Shown here in pieces: positions 22,209 through 35,176 of a DNA stretch of 64,000 bases. Made by a program: the position numbers and the translations under genes. The notes below the pieces were generated by a model that was not told where the DNA came from, searched no databases, and worked only from the letters and a program-made list of their open reading frames with translations. The first letter of the stretch is position 1. The number at the start of each line of letters is the position of its first letter. The stretch is taken from positions 124,001 to 188,000 of the forward strand of contig JAIWNI010000001.1 of assembly GCA_025331435.1 (NCBI GenBank). The letters are read 5' to 3'. The stretch comes from Choanephora cucurbitarum (taxonomy: Eukaryota; Mucoromycota; Mucoromycetes; Mucorales; Choanephoraceae).

Positions 22209-24321
22209 CTAAGATGCTTTCTGCAATCTTCGCTTGACAAACCCTTTTACACTTTCATGACCACTAGTAAACCAGAAGAAAACAAGTTAGATACATGAAA
22301 AAGAGAAGCTATCTCTATGCTTACCTTTCAGCAATAGACATTTTACGTTTGGCAGGATTAGACCACAATAAGACACCAAGGTCTTTTGCATATTTCTCTG
22401 CAGCATCAAAATCGGCTTGCATGTTAAATTCATGATACAAATAAGCTACAGAAGTAAAGTAAGTCATGAGAGAAAACAGTAGTTTGTTCTGTTGACAGTA
22501 CCATTTGTAGGCTTCAATCGGTTTCTCTCCATTTCCCATAATCGAATTTGATCTATCACAGTAAGGGGTAAAACAGGGTATTTTTTCTCATTTGTGGATG
22601 CGCATGGGATTGCATGTAATAGATAATCTATTGCTTGTTAAGAGAGAACTCATTTCTGCCTCCTTTTTATATCTTTGCTCTTACCTGTTCAGCTGTGATA
22701 CCTTTCATCAAAGCATTTCGGATACTATCTCTCGTAATCAGGCCTGTGACCATATTTCTAAACCGAGATTGCAACTGAACAAACAGATTCAAAACAGCAA
22801 TCTGAAGAGGTGAGTCTATAACGAGAAGTTGTGTCAATTGATCTATCTGTATGTCTTCAATTCTCTATCTGACCTGTGTAAGCATAGATTTTGTAGTTTG
22901 TTTCCAAGATGATAAACCCTTGATCTGCTTGTTCTGTATCAGCAATGACTGAAGCATTGACAGGTTCGTTGGTACTGGCAACGGTAGTACCTGCTAATGC
23001 AGCATTGCCTGATGTCAATGTAGTAGCTAGTCGAGTGGGATAATATCGTTTTGATACTTTCTATGTACTTCTTTAATAACCTTTCTCCTTCTGTGTTAGT
23101 CTGTAAAATATCTAACCTTTCTCTGATAGACAATACCATAATCACGTAAATCCTCCAACATCTGTAATTGTGTCTGAGTCAAAGTTTCAACTGAATAATT
23201 CTATTGTATACTTTAGTAACATACATAATGATCTGACTGTATCGAGCATGACTTACTTCACCTAATTCTAATGAACCCAATTGAAATAAGAAATTCAGTA
23301 CTTCAACAAGATCCATTTGTAACACCTATTTTTTTGACAAGAGAAGCATTGTTATTTGATCTGCTCTACTTTGTGGCAACCCAAAAAAAAAGAGATGAAA
23401 ATCGAATTACCTCTGCCATATCCAAGTACTGTAACAGGAATGCCCATACTTGTGTATTCACATCTTGTAGTAGAAACTGAAATCCCTTGTTCGTGATCTG
23501 CAATTGACCTGTTTCTGAGCTATAGTAGGCGTTAAACAAAAGAAAATCATGCCTCGCCCTGAAGATCCATTCCTATCTTCATTTACCTTGTCTGCATTAG
23601 TTTACTTCGTTCCAATAAATTCAATACACCTCGACTTGGTTTCTTGGTGAGTGAAGTACCAACCATATAATGAAGAATAGCTTCCCATTGCGTAGTAGCA
23701 TAGTTGTCCAAGAAATGAATATCAACTGCATGTTTATCAGGTGAAGCAAAAGGTAAGCCGAAAGATTGTTGTGTGCCTCTTTTATATAGAAATAGAAAGT
23801 GTCAGTTAGAGATATGAACAAATATCGTTGTCATCACTCACCCTCCAGTGAGAGCATGTTGAAACTCTTGTCGAAATGTACTGTTCATGATCAACACTTG
23901 ATCTCTTTGTTCAAGAATGCGTAGTCGAGACAATTTTAATAATGATTCAGCTAATTTTCTACAAAGAGAAGTCAAGGTCAAATGATGAGATGCATAAACT
24001 TGATCCTATGAATGGAAAGAAAACTCACTTTTGGCCTTCCTTATTCACCCAAGTATGAATATCAGCTACTGGTATAGATGCTTCCATATATAACAATGAC
24101 ATGACAATCTGTCTTCCTAAACTCGGCAATAATCTGGTTTTATACAATAAATGATCTTTTTTTTTCTCTTCAATAACTCTCATGCACTCAAATAAGATTA
24201 AACTAAAGTACCTAAAGATAGCTAGACATGTAGCAGGCTTCTCAAACAATCGCATGAACGTGATTGTAGGCAGTGTCTCTAGATATTCATAGATATTGGT
24301 TTTAAAGTTATCAACAGACAT
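22209..24321 (-). CDS. TFB2: TFIIH core subunit p52/Tfb2, with an apparent 1-nt frameshift
   Basis: Tfb2/p52 anchors and stimulates the XPB/Ssl2 helicase in TFIIH, for promoter opening and nucleotide excision repair. The gene has about eleven exons. It begins [18 protein letters not shown], then [33 protein letters not shown] and [11 protein letters not shown]. The conserved second half follows: [37 protein letters not shown] and [20 protein letters not shown]. The C-terminal domain has AHPQM, then [22 protein letters not shown] and [18 protein letters not shown]. The last exon ([17 protein letters not shown]) ends at 22209. At the six-T run 22581-22586 the frame shifts between AHPQMRK and [12 protein letters not shown] seventh base in the run would restore the family sequence. 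Confidence 0.92.
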
Positions 24322-25430
24322 TGCCTTGTGTATATATCGAAAAGAGAAAAGAAAAGAAAACGCGCATTCTCTCTTTTTCTTATGTAGCCTTCCGGAATTC
24401 AACCGGAATATGAATTAGACCTTCTTTTGCAAGCGTCAGTTGCATATGACAACCAGATAACAAATTGATAGATCAATCTCAATTTTAGGCACTGATACAA
24501 AAGATGACAATATCAAATGCGTATCTATCAGAATAGTCATGAAATCGGTCTCCTTTTCTAAACGTTGCTTTTCTTTCCTCTAACCCAAATAAAACCTATG
24601 ATTCAGTGATACTTGATCTTGCCAAGTTGATTTGAATGCAGGTATAATAACAAATCAAGGACCAAGTCTGCACCGTTGAAAATATATCATTAAAGAAACA
24701 TGCCAACGTTAACTCTTGTTTCATGTCACTTTGTTTTCATCGTTGGATACATATCCAGACACAGTTTGACATATCCCCTCAAAAAAAGAAACATGAATAT
24801 CCCAATCAAACATATTGCAATAGTCAAATCGCAGAAAAGGTTGCCACAAGATAAAAAGGAAACTGTCTGAAACAAGATTTGATCAAACAGTCCAAGTTGC
24901 TTCAATTATAGGCCTTTCAACTGTATCTAGAATATGCCTGTTAGCTAATCCATTTCAATAGAACAAGACCTGTATGGCTAACAATACATGTGAAATATAG
25001 AGTCCATATTAAATCACAGCTTTAGAGTGCATCTCTTTTTTTTTCATGTCTCTATGTATGACTCACTCATTGATTTCTTTTTTTTTTAGACAAATCCAAT
25101 CGTTCTGGAAATCCGTTGTAGTTAGTGAAAGAGAGGTCAAGTACTTTGTAATTCAACATGTACCTTGTTTTGATAGATTGACTGAATATAGCTTGCGCTA
25201 TCTAAACTCAAGTTGAAATCAACAAGACTTTGATATGATTAGATTGTTGCAAATAATCACATTATGTTACAATGAAGATGATTTCAAAGTCACCACTGAA
25301 TTTTAAATTGAGATTTGTTGAAAGATTTTTTTTTATTCTTTTCTCTGCTTTATTTTAGAAAGAATCATTCTGTATTCATAACCATCTTATTTATTAACAT
25401 ACCCTCTCTTCTTTATTCATCAACACAACT
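24322..25430. promoter_or_regulatory. Divergent intergenic region between TFB2 and PRS
   Basis: About 1.1 kb, AT-rich, with no supported frame. A T-run (25322-25333) and a TTTATTTTAG near 25352 sit just upstream of the PRS start. They could be a 5' UTR intron acceptor or a pyrimidine-rich core promoter. I found no inverted-repeat element here. Confidence 0.45.
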
Positions 25431-26529
25431 ATGTCTGATAACGCTATCAAAATCTTCACTGGTAACTCCCACCCTGAGCTTGCTAAGCTTGTTGCCAGCC
25501 GTATCGGTATTGATTTGGCTAAGGCTGTGGTGATGAAATATTCCAACCAAGAGACTTCAGTCACAGTCGGTGAATCTGTACGTGACGAAGATGTCTTTAT
25601 TATTCAATCAGGTTGTGGTGAAATTAACGATAACTTGATGGAATTGTTGATATTGATCAATGCCTGTAAGACTGCCTCTGCTCGTAGAATCACTGCCGTC
25701 ATTCCTTGTTTCCCTTATGCTCGTCAAGATAAGAAGGACAAGAGTCGTGCACCCATCACTGCCAAGCTGACTGCTAACATGTTGACTGTTGCTGGTGCTA
25801 ACCATGTCATCACAATGGATCTTCATGCCTCTCAAATCCAAGGCTTCTTTAATATTCCTGTCGATAATTTATACTGTGAACCTTCAATGATCAAATATAT
25901 TCGTACACAAATTCCTGATTGGAAGAATGCTATCATTGTTTCTCCTGATGCTGGTGGTGCTAAACGGTAAGTGAGGGATTGTGTATTGGATAGTATGAGC
26001 TACAAGATGGCTTATGTTATTTTTTTTATGGAAAACATCAGTGCTACATCCATTGCTGATCGTTTGGAACTCGATTTTGCTTTGATCCACAAAGAACGTA
26101 AGAGAGCCAATGAAGTGTCACGCATGGTCTTGGTCGGTGATGTTACTGGCAAGATCGCTATTTTGGTTGACGATATGGCTGATACTTGTGGTACACTTGG
26201 CTTGGCCGCCAAAACGTTGGTCGAAAACGGTGCTGTCAAAGTGTATGCTATTGTTGCCCATGGTATTCTTTCTGGAAAGGCTATCAAGGTGATCAACGAA
26301 TCTGTCATTGAAAAGCTTGTTGTCACCAACACAATTCCTCATCATGATAAAATGGTAAGCAATCATATTTCTCTCTCTCAGTAGCTTGCCTTCTCACTCT
26401 ACTATTTTCTCATAGGCTATATGCCCTAAGCTCGATATCATTGATATTTCACCTACTCTTGCTGAAGCTATCCGTAGAACACACAATGGTGAATCAGTTT
26501 CTTATCTCTTTTCCCATGCTCCTGAATAA
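25431..26529 (+). CDS. PRS: Ribose-phosphate pyrophosphokinase (PRPP synthetase)
   Basis: This enzyme makes PRPP from ribose 5-phosphate and ATP, feeding purine, pyrimidine, His and Trp synthesis. Exons 25431-25966, 26042-26354 and 26416-26529 join in phase to give 320 residues, the standard length. It starts [18 protein letters not shown]. The ATP-site motif is [16 protein letters not shown] (about 94-109), and the metal-binding His lies in [12 protein letters not shown] (His132). SPDAGGAKR is split by intron 1, and [11 protein letters not shown] (about 221-231) is the PRPP-binding loop. It lacks the long insert seen in some yeast Prs1/Prs5 paralogues, so it is a compact, probably catalytically complete type. 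ADE6 further along uses its product, but the two genes are not linked closely. Confidence 0.97.
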
Positions 26530-27929
26530 GTCTCTTTCTTTCTTTCTTAAAACCTACATCTACATTTTGTTCATCTCAGCATTCATTTGAGAAATATAAA
26601 GCCAACTTTGTATTTTCTTTCATATACACGTATTCCTTTCTACATATATTTACTTACACATATTTTATACATACTATTTAGAAAACAGTAATACAGTTTC
26701 TTGTTCTTTTCAGCCTATTTGTGAGTGGTTATACTTTTACAGATTTTTTTTCTTAGTGTGTAGATCATCTATAAAATCTGTGCAACACAAATCGCCGATA
26801 GCCAATAAGAACAAGCTATTAAGGCCTTTTAGCAAGCCGTCTTTATGCAAAAGGATGAAGCATAATATGCTCCATATGCCTTGAGTGCAGCTGAATGGAC
26901 AACTCTATTATTCTCTTCCAATCAGTTTTTCGTCCCGTTTGATACTTTGGTTTATGAGACTCGGTAAAAGACAATCAGTAAGTTTGACAAGATTGCCATC
27001 AGACAAATCATCTGTATGCAGATTTACGAGTGAGAACGGAAATAGAACAGTAAGTCATTGATCGTCCCAATCTCAGCAGTGATTGCAATCGAACAAGGAA
27101 CGTCGTTTTCAATACTGCTCACATCATGAGTACAGTAGTCGTTCGATTTTAGAGTGTTTGATTTGAGAATATGCTTAGTATGCAAGTGCAATCCTTTCAC
27201 TTGGAAATCGCACCGAGTGCTAAAATGTCATTTGATTGAAGCGTATGTTCAGTATAGGACTGTATTTCTCAAGAACATGAACGCTCATAAATAAGGCAGC
27301 CATTGTAGTGTCCTAACAAAATCCAGTTACATCTTGAGGCAAACCAAAGTATTAGTTCAACTTAGAGTAGAAAGAAGAAAAAAGCTTTACAGAAATGCAA
27401 GCATATTGCTCTATGCACATGAGAATGCGATAAACCATCTTTGTTTCTGACAAACTGACTTTTGCAAACAAGTCCATAAGATGATTTAGCACTATTCACT
27501 GTGGGGTATATTTCTGATCACTGTAGCAGGCTAACTTTTTTCTGCTCATTTATAGCGCAAATTGGAGGAATAGAGTGCAACACTTTGCGGTATCTAGAGG
27601 CCAAGCTCCTAACATTAAGGGATACTACTAATAGTCTAAGTTTGGAGTTTAGAGACTGATACAAAAAGAAATGACTTTGGAACTTACAGGCAAAAGAAGT
27701 AAATATGTTGTACAAAGTTACACAGACATTGTTCTCTTCTTTTTCTGTTACACTTTTATGCAGCCCAAGATTTTGTTTTGTTTTTAGAAAAAATGGTATG
27801 AACGTAATGTTTTATTTTTGCTAGCTACTATGATTATTAAGATGTAATAGATAAGTTATAAAGTACAATGCTACAGGAAGCGGTGATATTAAGTGATGTT
27901 TTGGATAAAGAAAATTCTGAGAATTTCTT
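26530..27929. other. Intergenic with MITE copy 2; convergent 3' flanks of PRS and OPT
   Basis: 1.4 kb between convergent genes. Apart from the element at 27131-27307, I see only AT-rich sequence and short frames without motifs, for example 27518-27715. Confidence 0.5.
27131..27307. mobile_element. MITE family A, copy 2 (177 bp, TA-flanked)
   Basis: The element starts TACAGTAGTCGTTCGATTTT and ends with sequence whose reverse complement begins TACAATGGCTGCCTTATTTA. Both arms lead into GAG(T/C)GTT. The inner part CTTTCACTTGGAAATCG...GAGTGCTAAAAT is shared with copy 3 at 32396. It is the longest copy seen in the window. Copy 1 looks like an internal-deletion derivative. Confidence 0.75.
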
Positions 27930-30070
27930 TTAAGGACAGTTAGCCTGAAGACCTTCAATACAAGAAGCGTAGAACACATTAGGTTCAACGTTCTTCAACT
28001 TGAAGACAGCTTGAAGAATGGCAGAGATACCTTGACCAGCAATCAAACCACCAGAGGTACTGTACATGTAGTTGTCGTAAGCAACAGGATCAACACGCTT
28101 CCAGATCTTTCCAGCAACCCAACCAATGAACATGGCCAAAGGAACTTCGGGGCTAGTGTTGATCATGGCAATACCAATAGCAGAGATAGAGGGGAAGTAG
28201 CGGTGGAATCTCTTGGGTACCAAGAATTCACGAACGAAAGGACCAATGAGACCAACAACAGCACAAACAATAGTGACAATGATACCTTCACGAGTAAGAG
28301 CTTCACCACCACCAGTCAACAAGAGAGTGACGTTGTACCAGGCTCTGACAGCAACCAAACCGAATTCACATTCGTCATCTTCAACACTGATAATACAAGG
28401 ATAAGCTTCGGCAAAGAGAATAAAAAGACCGACAGCAATACCAATAGCAAAGAAGGAAGCAACAAATTGAGCCCAGAATTGAGAACGAGGAGAGGCACCA
28501 ATCAATTGACCGGTCTTAAGATCACCAACCATGTCGACAGATTGAGCAGCAGCGGAAGCAGAGATGTTACCAGCCATCAAGTTAGCCTTACGAAGTTGGT
28601 TGATGCTATCATGAGGCATACCAGCAAAGACAAGTTGGGACATCTTACCAATGGAACCAGTGGGGTTGATATCAGTTTCACCAGCAGCTTGAACACCAAC
28701 GAAAGAGAAAATGAAACCAAGGATGACAGCAACAATTGATTGATAGACGGGCATACCAAAGTATTCACCCATAATGGCACAAGTGAAGATGATGGAAAGC
28801 AAAGTACCAACAACCCACCACCAAGTAGGAACCAATTCATCTCTGGAGTAAATTTCATCCTCGGGCAATTCAGTGTTCAAGTGCTTCAATTGTTCTTCAG
28901 AGAGGCTCTTCTTCATGACGCGAGATTGGAAGCTAAAGTAAAGAGAGCGAACACCATCGTAGATACCGATGGCACCACCCTTAATACCACGCCAGAGAGT
29001 ATCATAATGAACAAAGAGTTCAGCAAAGGTAGTCAAGACCATAAGAGCAATACCAGGCCACAAGAAGAAAGATTGAGTGGTAGGACCAGCAGGGACAATA
29101 CCCATAGCCTTAACAAAGTAACCGCTTTGGACAAGACAGGGACCAATGATACCGTAAACGACGACAGAGGCAATGAAGAAAGTGTTGACAGTAGAACCGG
29201 GAGTCATCAAACCAGCACCAAAGAAGGGGAAATCGAAACGGAAAGACCAGCCCCAGGTTTCATCAGCACTCATCAAAGGAACATAGTTGGCACTGTGACC
29301 AATCCACCATAAGATGTGAATGGTATCAAAGAAGGGAACCCAGTAGGCAATCAAGTTCCAGAGGAAAGAAATAGCGAACCAAATACCCATCCACATGGCC
29401 TTCTTCATGGCTTCCTTTTCACCTTCAGCAGTACTGTGAAGAGAAATGATGGTTGTGGCAGCAGCACGAGGTGTAGGGAAAGTCAAGTCCTGCTTGACGA
29501 CGAAGTGTTGACGGAGGGGGACAGCAAAGAAGAGACCGTAAAAGGCACAAGAGATAGTGAATAAGACAAGAGCAGCAGCATCTTCTCTGGGTGTGGTCAT
29601 CAGACCAAGTTTATACATAGCAGGAATACCAGAAACGAAACCAGCAGAAAGACCACCAGCTGTAGTAGCGGCAGATTGAGCTGTACAGTTTTCTTTGGGA
29701 CCAAAATAACCACCACCCCATCGAGGAGGGAGGATTCTGGATATAGGCTTAAGGAAAGCAAAAGAGAAAATAGCACCAAAGAGGGAAGCACCAAAAGTCC
29801 AACCGATCTTTAAACCTAAAAAGGTGTTTGAAGCAGCTATTGTAACAATAAAGTCAGTAATGTTTTCCTATTTTTGTGATCCTTCTGTTAATTGACTCTA
29901 CCAACTAAACAACCCAGTAAAGAGCCAACGATTGTTGCACGCCATGTAAATTGGGTTTCTTCAGGATGACGTTCGATGTTGTCTACAAGTATTTGTTCAT
30001 TGACTGACTGGACATCATATTCAACTTTTTCATCTCCATATGAAGGAGGAGATTGTTTGACGTCTGTCAT
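27930..30070 (-). CDS. OPT-superfamily oligopeptide transporter
   Basis: This is a proton-coupled transporter of small peptides, or of metal-chelate or glutathione-like substrates, in the plasma or vacuolar membrane. Two exons (30070-29902, 29836-27930) give 691 residues. The cytosolic N-terminus (MTDVKQSPPSYGDEKVEYD) is followed by TFLGLKIGWTFGASLFGAIF, FGPKENCTAQSAATTAGGLS and many hydrophobic segments. The C-terminal part keeps NTSPEVPLAMFIGWVAGKIW and TSGGLIAGQGISAI, which are typical of the YSL/SPX-like fungal OPT branch. The KENCTAQ motif links it to OPT proteins rather than to PTR2-type carriers. Substrate cannot be read from sequence. Long plus-strand frames over it are antisense shadows. 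Confidence 0.93.
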
Positions 30071-32395
30071 TATATTAAAGAGAGAAAAATAAATAGAATG
30101 AAGAAGAAATACAAAAATAGAAGAAAGAAAAATGCAGATTAATTTATAGTTGAATGAATGGAAACACAAAATTACGATAAACTTTTGTACCAATGATAAC
30201 AGATAGATGGTACAAGCAGCCAATCATATCATATCAAGAATCTTTCGCACAGTCTTGACATTATTTCGCACGATATACTTCCAAGTCCTGTTTAAGGAAA
30301 TTCACTCCATTTTAGGCAAAATCACCAGGTTGGATTAACATGTATAAATTATCCTGAATTAGAGCAAAATTACACCTTGCTTCCTTTTCTGATCGATTGA
30401 GAGCAAAAAGGGAAAAATTATACTAGTTGGACTTTGGTCGAATCTGAGATACCTGAGATAGCAATTGATTTGATAGTCTTTTGTTATATAAAAAAAGGGT
30501 CGACAAATAACTTTTGCTAACACATGACTCATTCCAAATGATTGACTAAAAAATCACTTTTGTTAGAAGTCCGAGTATTTTGATTCGATGTCGGAGATGT
30601 TGTCTTGCCTATATAAAGTTTGTAGAAATGCAGCTACGGAAGATCAAGGCAACATTATAAATCGAGATGTTATCTTCTGCGTGGCACTCTCAATAACAAC
30701 ACATTTTTCTCACCCTCAGCGCAGTAATAAAAATCTTGTACTCATTGACTGGTGTTATCTCTCTGCTTTTATCTCGTTTGGCTCACCATCATTTCAAAAT
30801 ATGGGTTTTGTAACACAAACAAGGCGATTCTTATCTCTGTTGATGTAATACAAAGTGATACAGAATACTGAATTAAGAGTTTTTATCAGGTTGTAACAGA
30901 TCCCTAGGCTTTTATTTTGTGATTTGTCACCCTGAAAAAGCTAGAAAAGCTGGAGATGTGTGTATCCAAAACCAGTCGAAATATGCTTTATTTGGAAATT
31001 CTATTATTATTCATGTAATACCACAATAAAGATAAGAACAACAAGAGACGAGAAACATGATGTGTTTGCTAAATGTGGCAGTTATCTTTATTGATCATGT
31101 TATATTTCTCTTCTTTAAATCTAACAAGGCCAAGCAATTGCTACAGCGAAGAAAGTGAAAGCACAAACGATGCAGAGAGTTATAAAGGATTCCAAATGTG
31201 GTTGTACGTTCAAACAGCAACAGAAAAACCTTATTATCTAGAATCGATCCTATTGGTTTCTACCTCTCTTATTTTAAAAAGGCATATGACTATAACTATG
31301 TTAGTTTAGATCTCCATTTCTTTTTTGTAGTTTGTCATGTCATTTTGAAAAGAAAGCGAGGAGGTTTTTTTTGGTAATAGCTTACAAAGCAAACAACATG
31401 TCCAAATGACTTCATGCTTCCTGTTCATAAAGTCCAACTAACAACGAGAAAAGAGGCTACATAGCCTTTCTAATGCAACATCCTCACAATCACTCTAAAC
31501 TTGATTAAGTAAAAGAAAAGGGGCCCCGGCTTTAAACAGATTAGTGGCATAAAGCTCATCTACGCCATTAATAGCTAACATTTGAACACTGTTGTTTATT
31601 AGTATCTGATTGGTAAAAGAAAGGCGACCTATGAATTTATGTCAATAATATAAGCAGCTTGTAGAAACAATTGTCATTTCAGATAAATATGACTCATTGC
31701 CCAATTGTCTTATTGTTCGCCTTCAACTGACAGAAAAGGCTCCATAAATAGAAGCATGGTTTGAAAATACTTTCATGGCTATGATATCAGTGTCTGACGT
31801 ATCTCTAGCAGATAAGATATGTATTCCAACACTGACATTCTGTGGAATATGTATAAAGAAAGACAATCAGGGCTTTTGATTTTAGAAAATGCTAATGAAG
31901 AAAAGCAGCAGAATATAGCCAGAGGTCAAAAGCACTTGTAATACATGAACACCAAGCAAATTCTAATGCATATTTTATGGGGTACAAACGTATTAAGTGC
32001 TCAACCAAACAAGTAAAAGCAAAAGAGAAGGTCAATACTCTGTATTTAGGCGGAGTCAAGATCCAGACTGATCTTTCTTTGCATTTGCTTGTCGAGCACA
32101 TTAAAGGTTACACGTATTGATTAAACTGGGGCAAAGTTTGATCCCATCTTAACAGTGCACCACTCTATGCATCACTTTCGTTTTTACAGTGTATTCTGAA
32201 TCCATAGTGAAAGCATATAAATTATATACATATATATCCTCAAATTGGAGATAGCCTTCAACATCAGAAACGCAATGATGATTCTACCTTAAATTTCTAA
32301 GGCCATTTTTTTATCTCTACTAAATGAAGGCATAAGACTTTTCGTGGCATCGATAAGATCAATCGCCTAAAACAGGTGGAAAATAAAACTAGTTT
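30071..32395. other. Gene desert, part 1 (OPT upstream)
   Basis: About 2.3 kb. I see no supported gene. Short frames (30588-30848 plus, 31073-31309 plus, 31892-32101 minus) have protein-like composition in places but no recognisable motif and no supporting splice structure. They may be decayed repeats. The first ~250 bp should include the OPT promoter. Confidence 0.4.
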
Positions 32396-32545
32396 TACTA
32401 GAGTAGTTGCTTGACTTGAGAGTGTTTGATTTAAGAGTGTGCATGATATGAAGGCGTAATACTTTAAGATGAAAATCAGTTCGAGCACTAAAAGGCCATT
32501 CAATCTGATGCAAGAGTGCGTTTCTTAAGAATAGGATCATTCACA
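32396..32545. mobile_element. MITE family A, copy 3 (degenerate)
   Basis: It shares TAGAGTAGTTGCTTGACTTG, GAGTGTTTGATTTAAGAGTG and AGTTCGAGCACTAAAAGGCC with copy 2 at 27131. It retains a ...CTTAAGAATA... stretch near its right end. The right terminus is too diverged to place exactly. The order of shared blocks is the same as in copy 2, so it is a third, older insertion of the same family. Confidence 0.6.
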
Positions 32546-33020
32546 TTTACTTTTCTGTTAAACAATTTCTTCTTAATAGAGATACAAACAGAAAAACAAG
32601 GGGCCAGTATAGCTACAACTTAGTTGGCTTTTGGTAAAGACCGATGCCTTATTTCCTCAACTTGTCTTTAAACATGACATACACATGCCGTGTCTAACAC
32701 AGTTAAAATGTTCACTAAGTTCGAATTAATTAGAATAAAGAAGTAGATGTGATTGAAGTCTAAAACGGATTTTGATACCAATACACAACTACAAAACACA
32801 AAAGAATAACAAATCCGAATTGGTTGACAAGTAGTCTCTAAATGTAATTCTTTGGAACCTATACTTTATAACCCTGCGCTCGCAATTTACTCATTTAGGC
32901 AATGCATCAGCTGAATCTTCAAGTATCAACCCATCTAGCGAGGTACGTTTCATAGACGAAAAGTTTTGTATATCAGCTGCATGCGCAGGCTTTCTGATGA
33001 TGGATGAAGTCATTATTGAT

Positions 33021-33227
33021 TACAGTACTACCCCGCAATAACGGAATCAATCTTGCATGGTTTTGGTGCCGTACAAACCTGAGATTGCAGTTATGTTAGG
33101 TATACACTTTTCACATTATATCATTGGTTCCTTCTCGACCAAAGCAGGGTGAGAGAGAACAAAATTTTCGCAACAATGGATAACTATGCATCCATACTGA
33201 ATATCGTTATTGTGGGGTAGTACTGTA
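33021..33227. mobile_element. MITE family B (207 bp, near-perfect terminal inverted repeats)
   Basis: The left end is TACAGTACTACCCCGCAATA followed by ACG. The right end, reverse-complemented, is TACAGTACTACCCCACAATA followed by ACG. That makes 23-bp arms with one mismatch, bounded by TA. The interior has no coding potential. TA target site, CAGT-type tips and short length fit a Tc1/mariner-dependent MITE. The low divergence between arms suggests fairly recent activity. Confidence 0.9.
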
Positions 33228-33239
33228 TGCTTTTTCTCT

Positions 33240-35176
33240 GAAAATTGCGAAATCTCGAAGCTTTCTCTTTTTTTAGCTTCAAAAATAGAAACAATGATGA
33301 CCTAGAATTTCTTGCTGCAAAGAAAAATCTATATCGAAACATAGATTGACTGATGTTGTTCATCTTTAACTAATTCACTTTTAATTATTCTGAGAAGAAC
33401 TGAAACTACCAGAACAGTTGTTCCAGTTGAAGAATATGGGTTAATCAGAGAAACAGTTTGAATCTATCGTAAACTGTACGGTCTTCAAAAGATCTTATAT
33501 ACTATTGCTGCCTCTACAAAAAGCATCGATGAGTTATGTATGATAAATAAGCTAAGACATAGGATGTCTTTAAAGGCAGTTCTTTAAGATTCTGATGTTG
33601 CTGAATATACTCACTGCGTCTCTTTTGAATTCAAACTCTTCTAATACAGCTATACAAATATTGAACATCTTATGGGGTATAGAAATTGTGTCATATCGTG
33701 CTTTCGGTCTGTAATCATTATCGCTTAGTTGAAGGTGCTTAAACTCATTGAAAGGAATAACATCGCTGCCAACATCGTTCTGTATTCTTCAACTAATGCC
33801 CTACATACTCAGAAATCTTCGACGGCCTAAGCTTCAACGATATTTGCAGTTGTACATATAGTATGTCTAAGCACATAAACTTTCGTCCTCTTTGTCTTGA
33901 CATTCTTTTTGATAGTTTCGATTTGTTGAAAACTGTGTTTATTTCTTAGTCTTGATGTTGACTAGCACAGTTGTGTTTGTTCCTCAGAAGTTGGCTCATT
34001 TTCTTTTGGACCGAGAATGAAGCTCCTTTGCTCTTCTACAACTTTTGTTCTCATCTTTTCGATTTCTTTCAAGTCTTTTAATTCGTCTGCGTCTGAAGCA
34101 AACCTGATAACCGTCTATTTGCTGTTAGTGGTCTTGCTGTTGCTTTTACTTTTGATTTTAGATTGGACTTGACTACACATCGTCTTAATAACTTTCAATT
34201 ACAGAGTAGCAAGTAAGGTTGGACCAGATGAGGATCAGATGTATAAACCTAATTTTGAATTAAAAGTAGATAGGTTTGATCTCTTCAGCATCAAGAACAA
34301 AGCTAAAATCATCTCGCTTCCTTCTTAGCATTCTGTTGTTACTTGCCATACTACCAGTACATGTATCGATAAGGTAGTATTCGAGGTTTCTAGAGCTAGT
34401 TAGCAAGGTATGGGCATGGCTATATCCATTAGTTTACAGGAAATGGGGAAAGATCTTTATTACAAGATCGTTTTTATTTGGCTTGAAGCTATCTTGTGAC
34501 GAAACAATACCAACACTGTCTCTGATGATTGACGACATGTGGCCCGCGTCTCAAAAGTAATCCTCCATCTTTTTCTTTCGTTTTTATTATTAGCGGACGA
34601 AACCCAATTTTCTTATGTTTGATCAGTAAAAGTATATTCCAGTATATCAAATTCATTAACACATATAAAGGATGATGACTGTGTTATATGAATATCGTAT
34701 CAATCAAAAATCCGTGTTTGCCCTCTAATGCGCCAAATGCATCCCATTAGTCAATGCAATGATAACACAAATGCCTTCCGTTACAAAGCCAAATTCATTC
34801 AGAACATTATAAAAACTTGTAATGACAAGTGCTGACATCGAAGGCCATTTGGTTTTTCTGTTTTAGGAGAGTATTAGATAAACTTACTTAGAGGAGCTTT
34901 ATGTTTTTCACTGTCTTCTTTGCTAAGAGAGGCAGTTTTTGTTTGAGCTGCCAGTTTTTGATCTTGTTGCCGTATTTAGGCGTTAACAAAAGTGTGAATG
35001 TATCTAAAATTTTCAATTTTGTGAACTGGTTTAGCCAACTCGTATTGTTCTTTATTTGGTAATTTCAGGTGCCATTTGGTCTTTTGATTGGTTAACTTAA
35101 ATTCTTATTTTCAGAAAATAAGGGATGCCTGATTCAATCAACATTTTTTTTAGCAAACGAACAATAAAACTAGGCT
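33240..35176. other. Gene desert, part 2, with a decayed coding stretch
   Basis: On the minus strand, about 34140-33973 reads VIRFASDADELKDLKEIEKM ... EEQTQLC without stops. Broken, protein-like sequence (TKRTKVYVLRHTICTTANIV) follows downstream. I do not recognise the family. Hydrophilic Lys/Glu-rich composition and stop-broken flanks suggest a degenerate gene or transposon. Nothing else is supported in the rest of this 1.9 kb. Confidence 0.35.

Noticed and set aside
28011..29564. Long plus-strand open frames (up to 242 codons) across the OPT gene
   Set aside because: They are exactly antisense to the conserved OPT transporter. Their Asn/Thr/Ser-rich composition is what antisense to a hydrophobic protein gives.
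30588..32101. Three short frames in the gene desert (30588-30848, 31073-31309, 31892-32101)
   Set aside because: No motif, start context, splice structure or repeat support, so chance openness in AT-rich DNA is the simpler reading.
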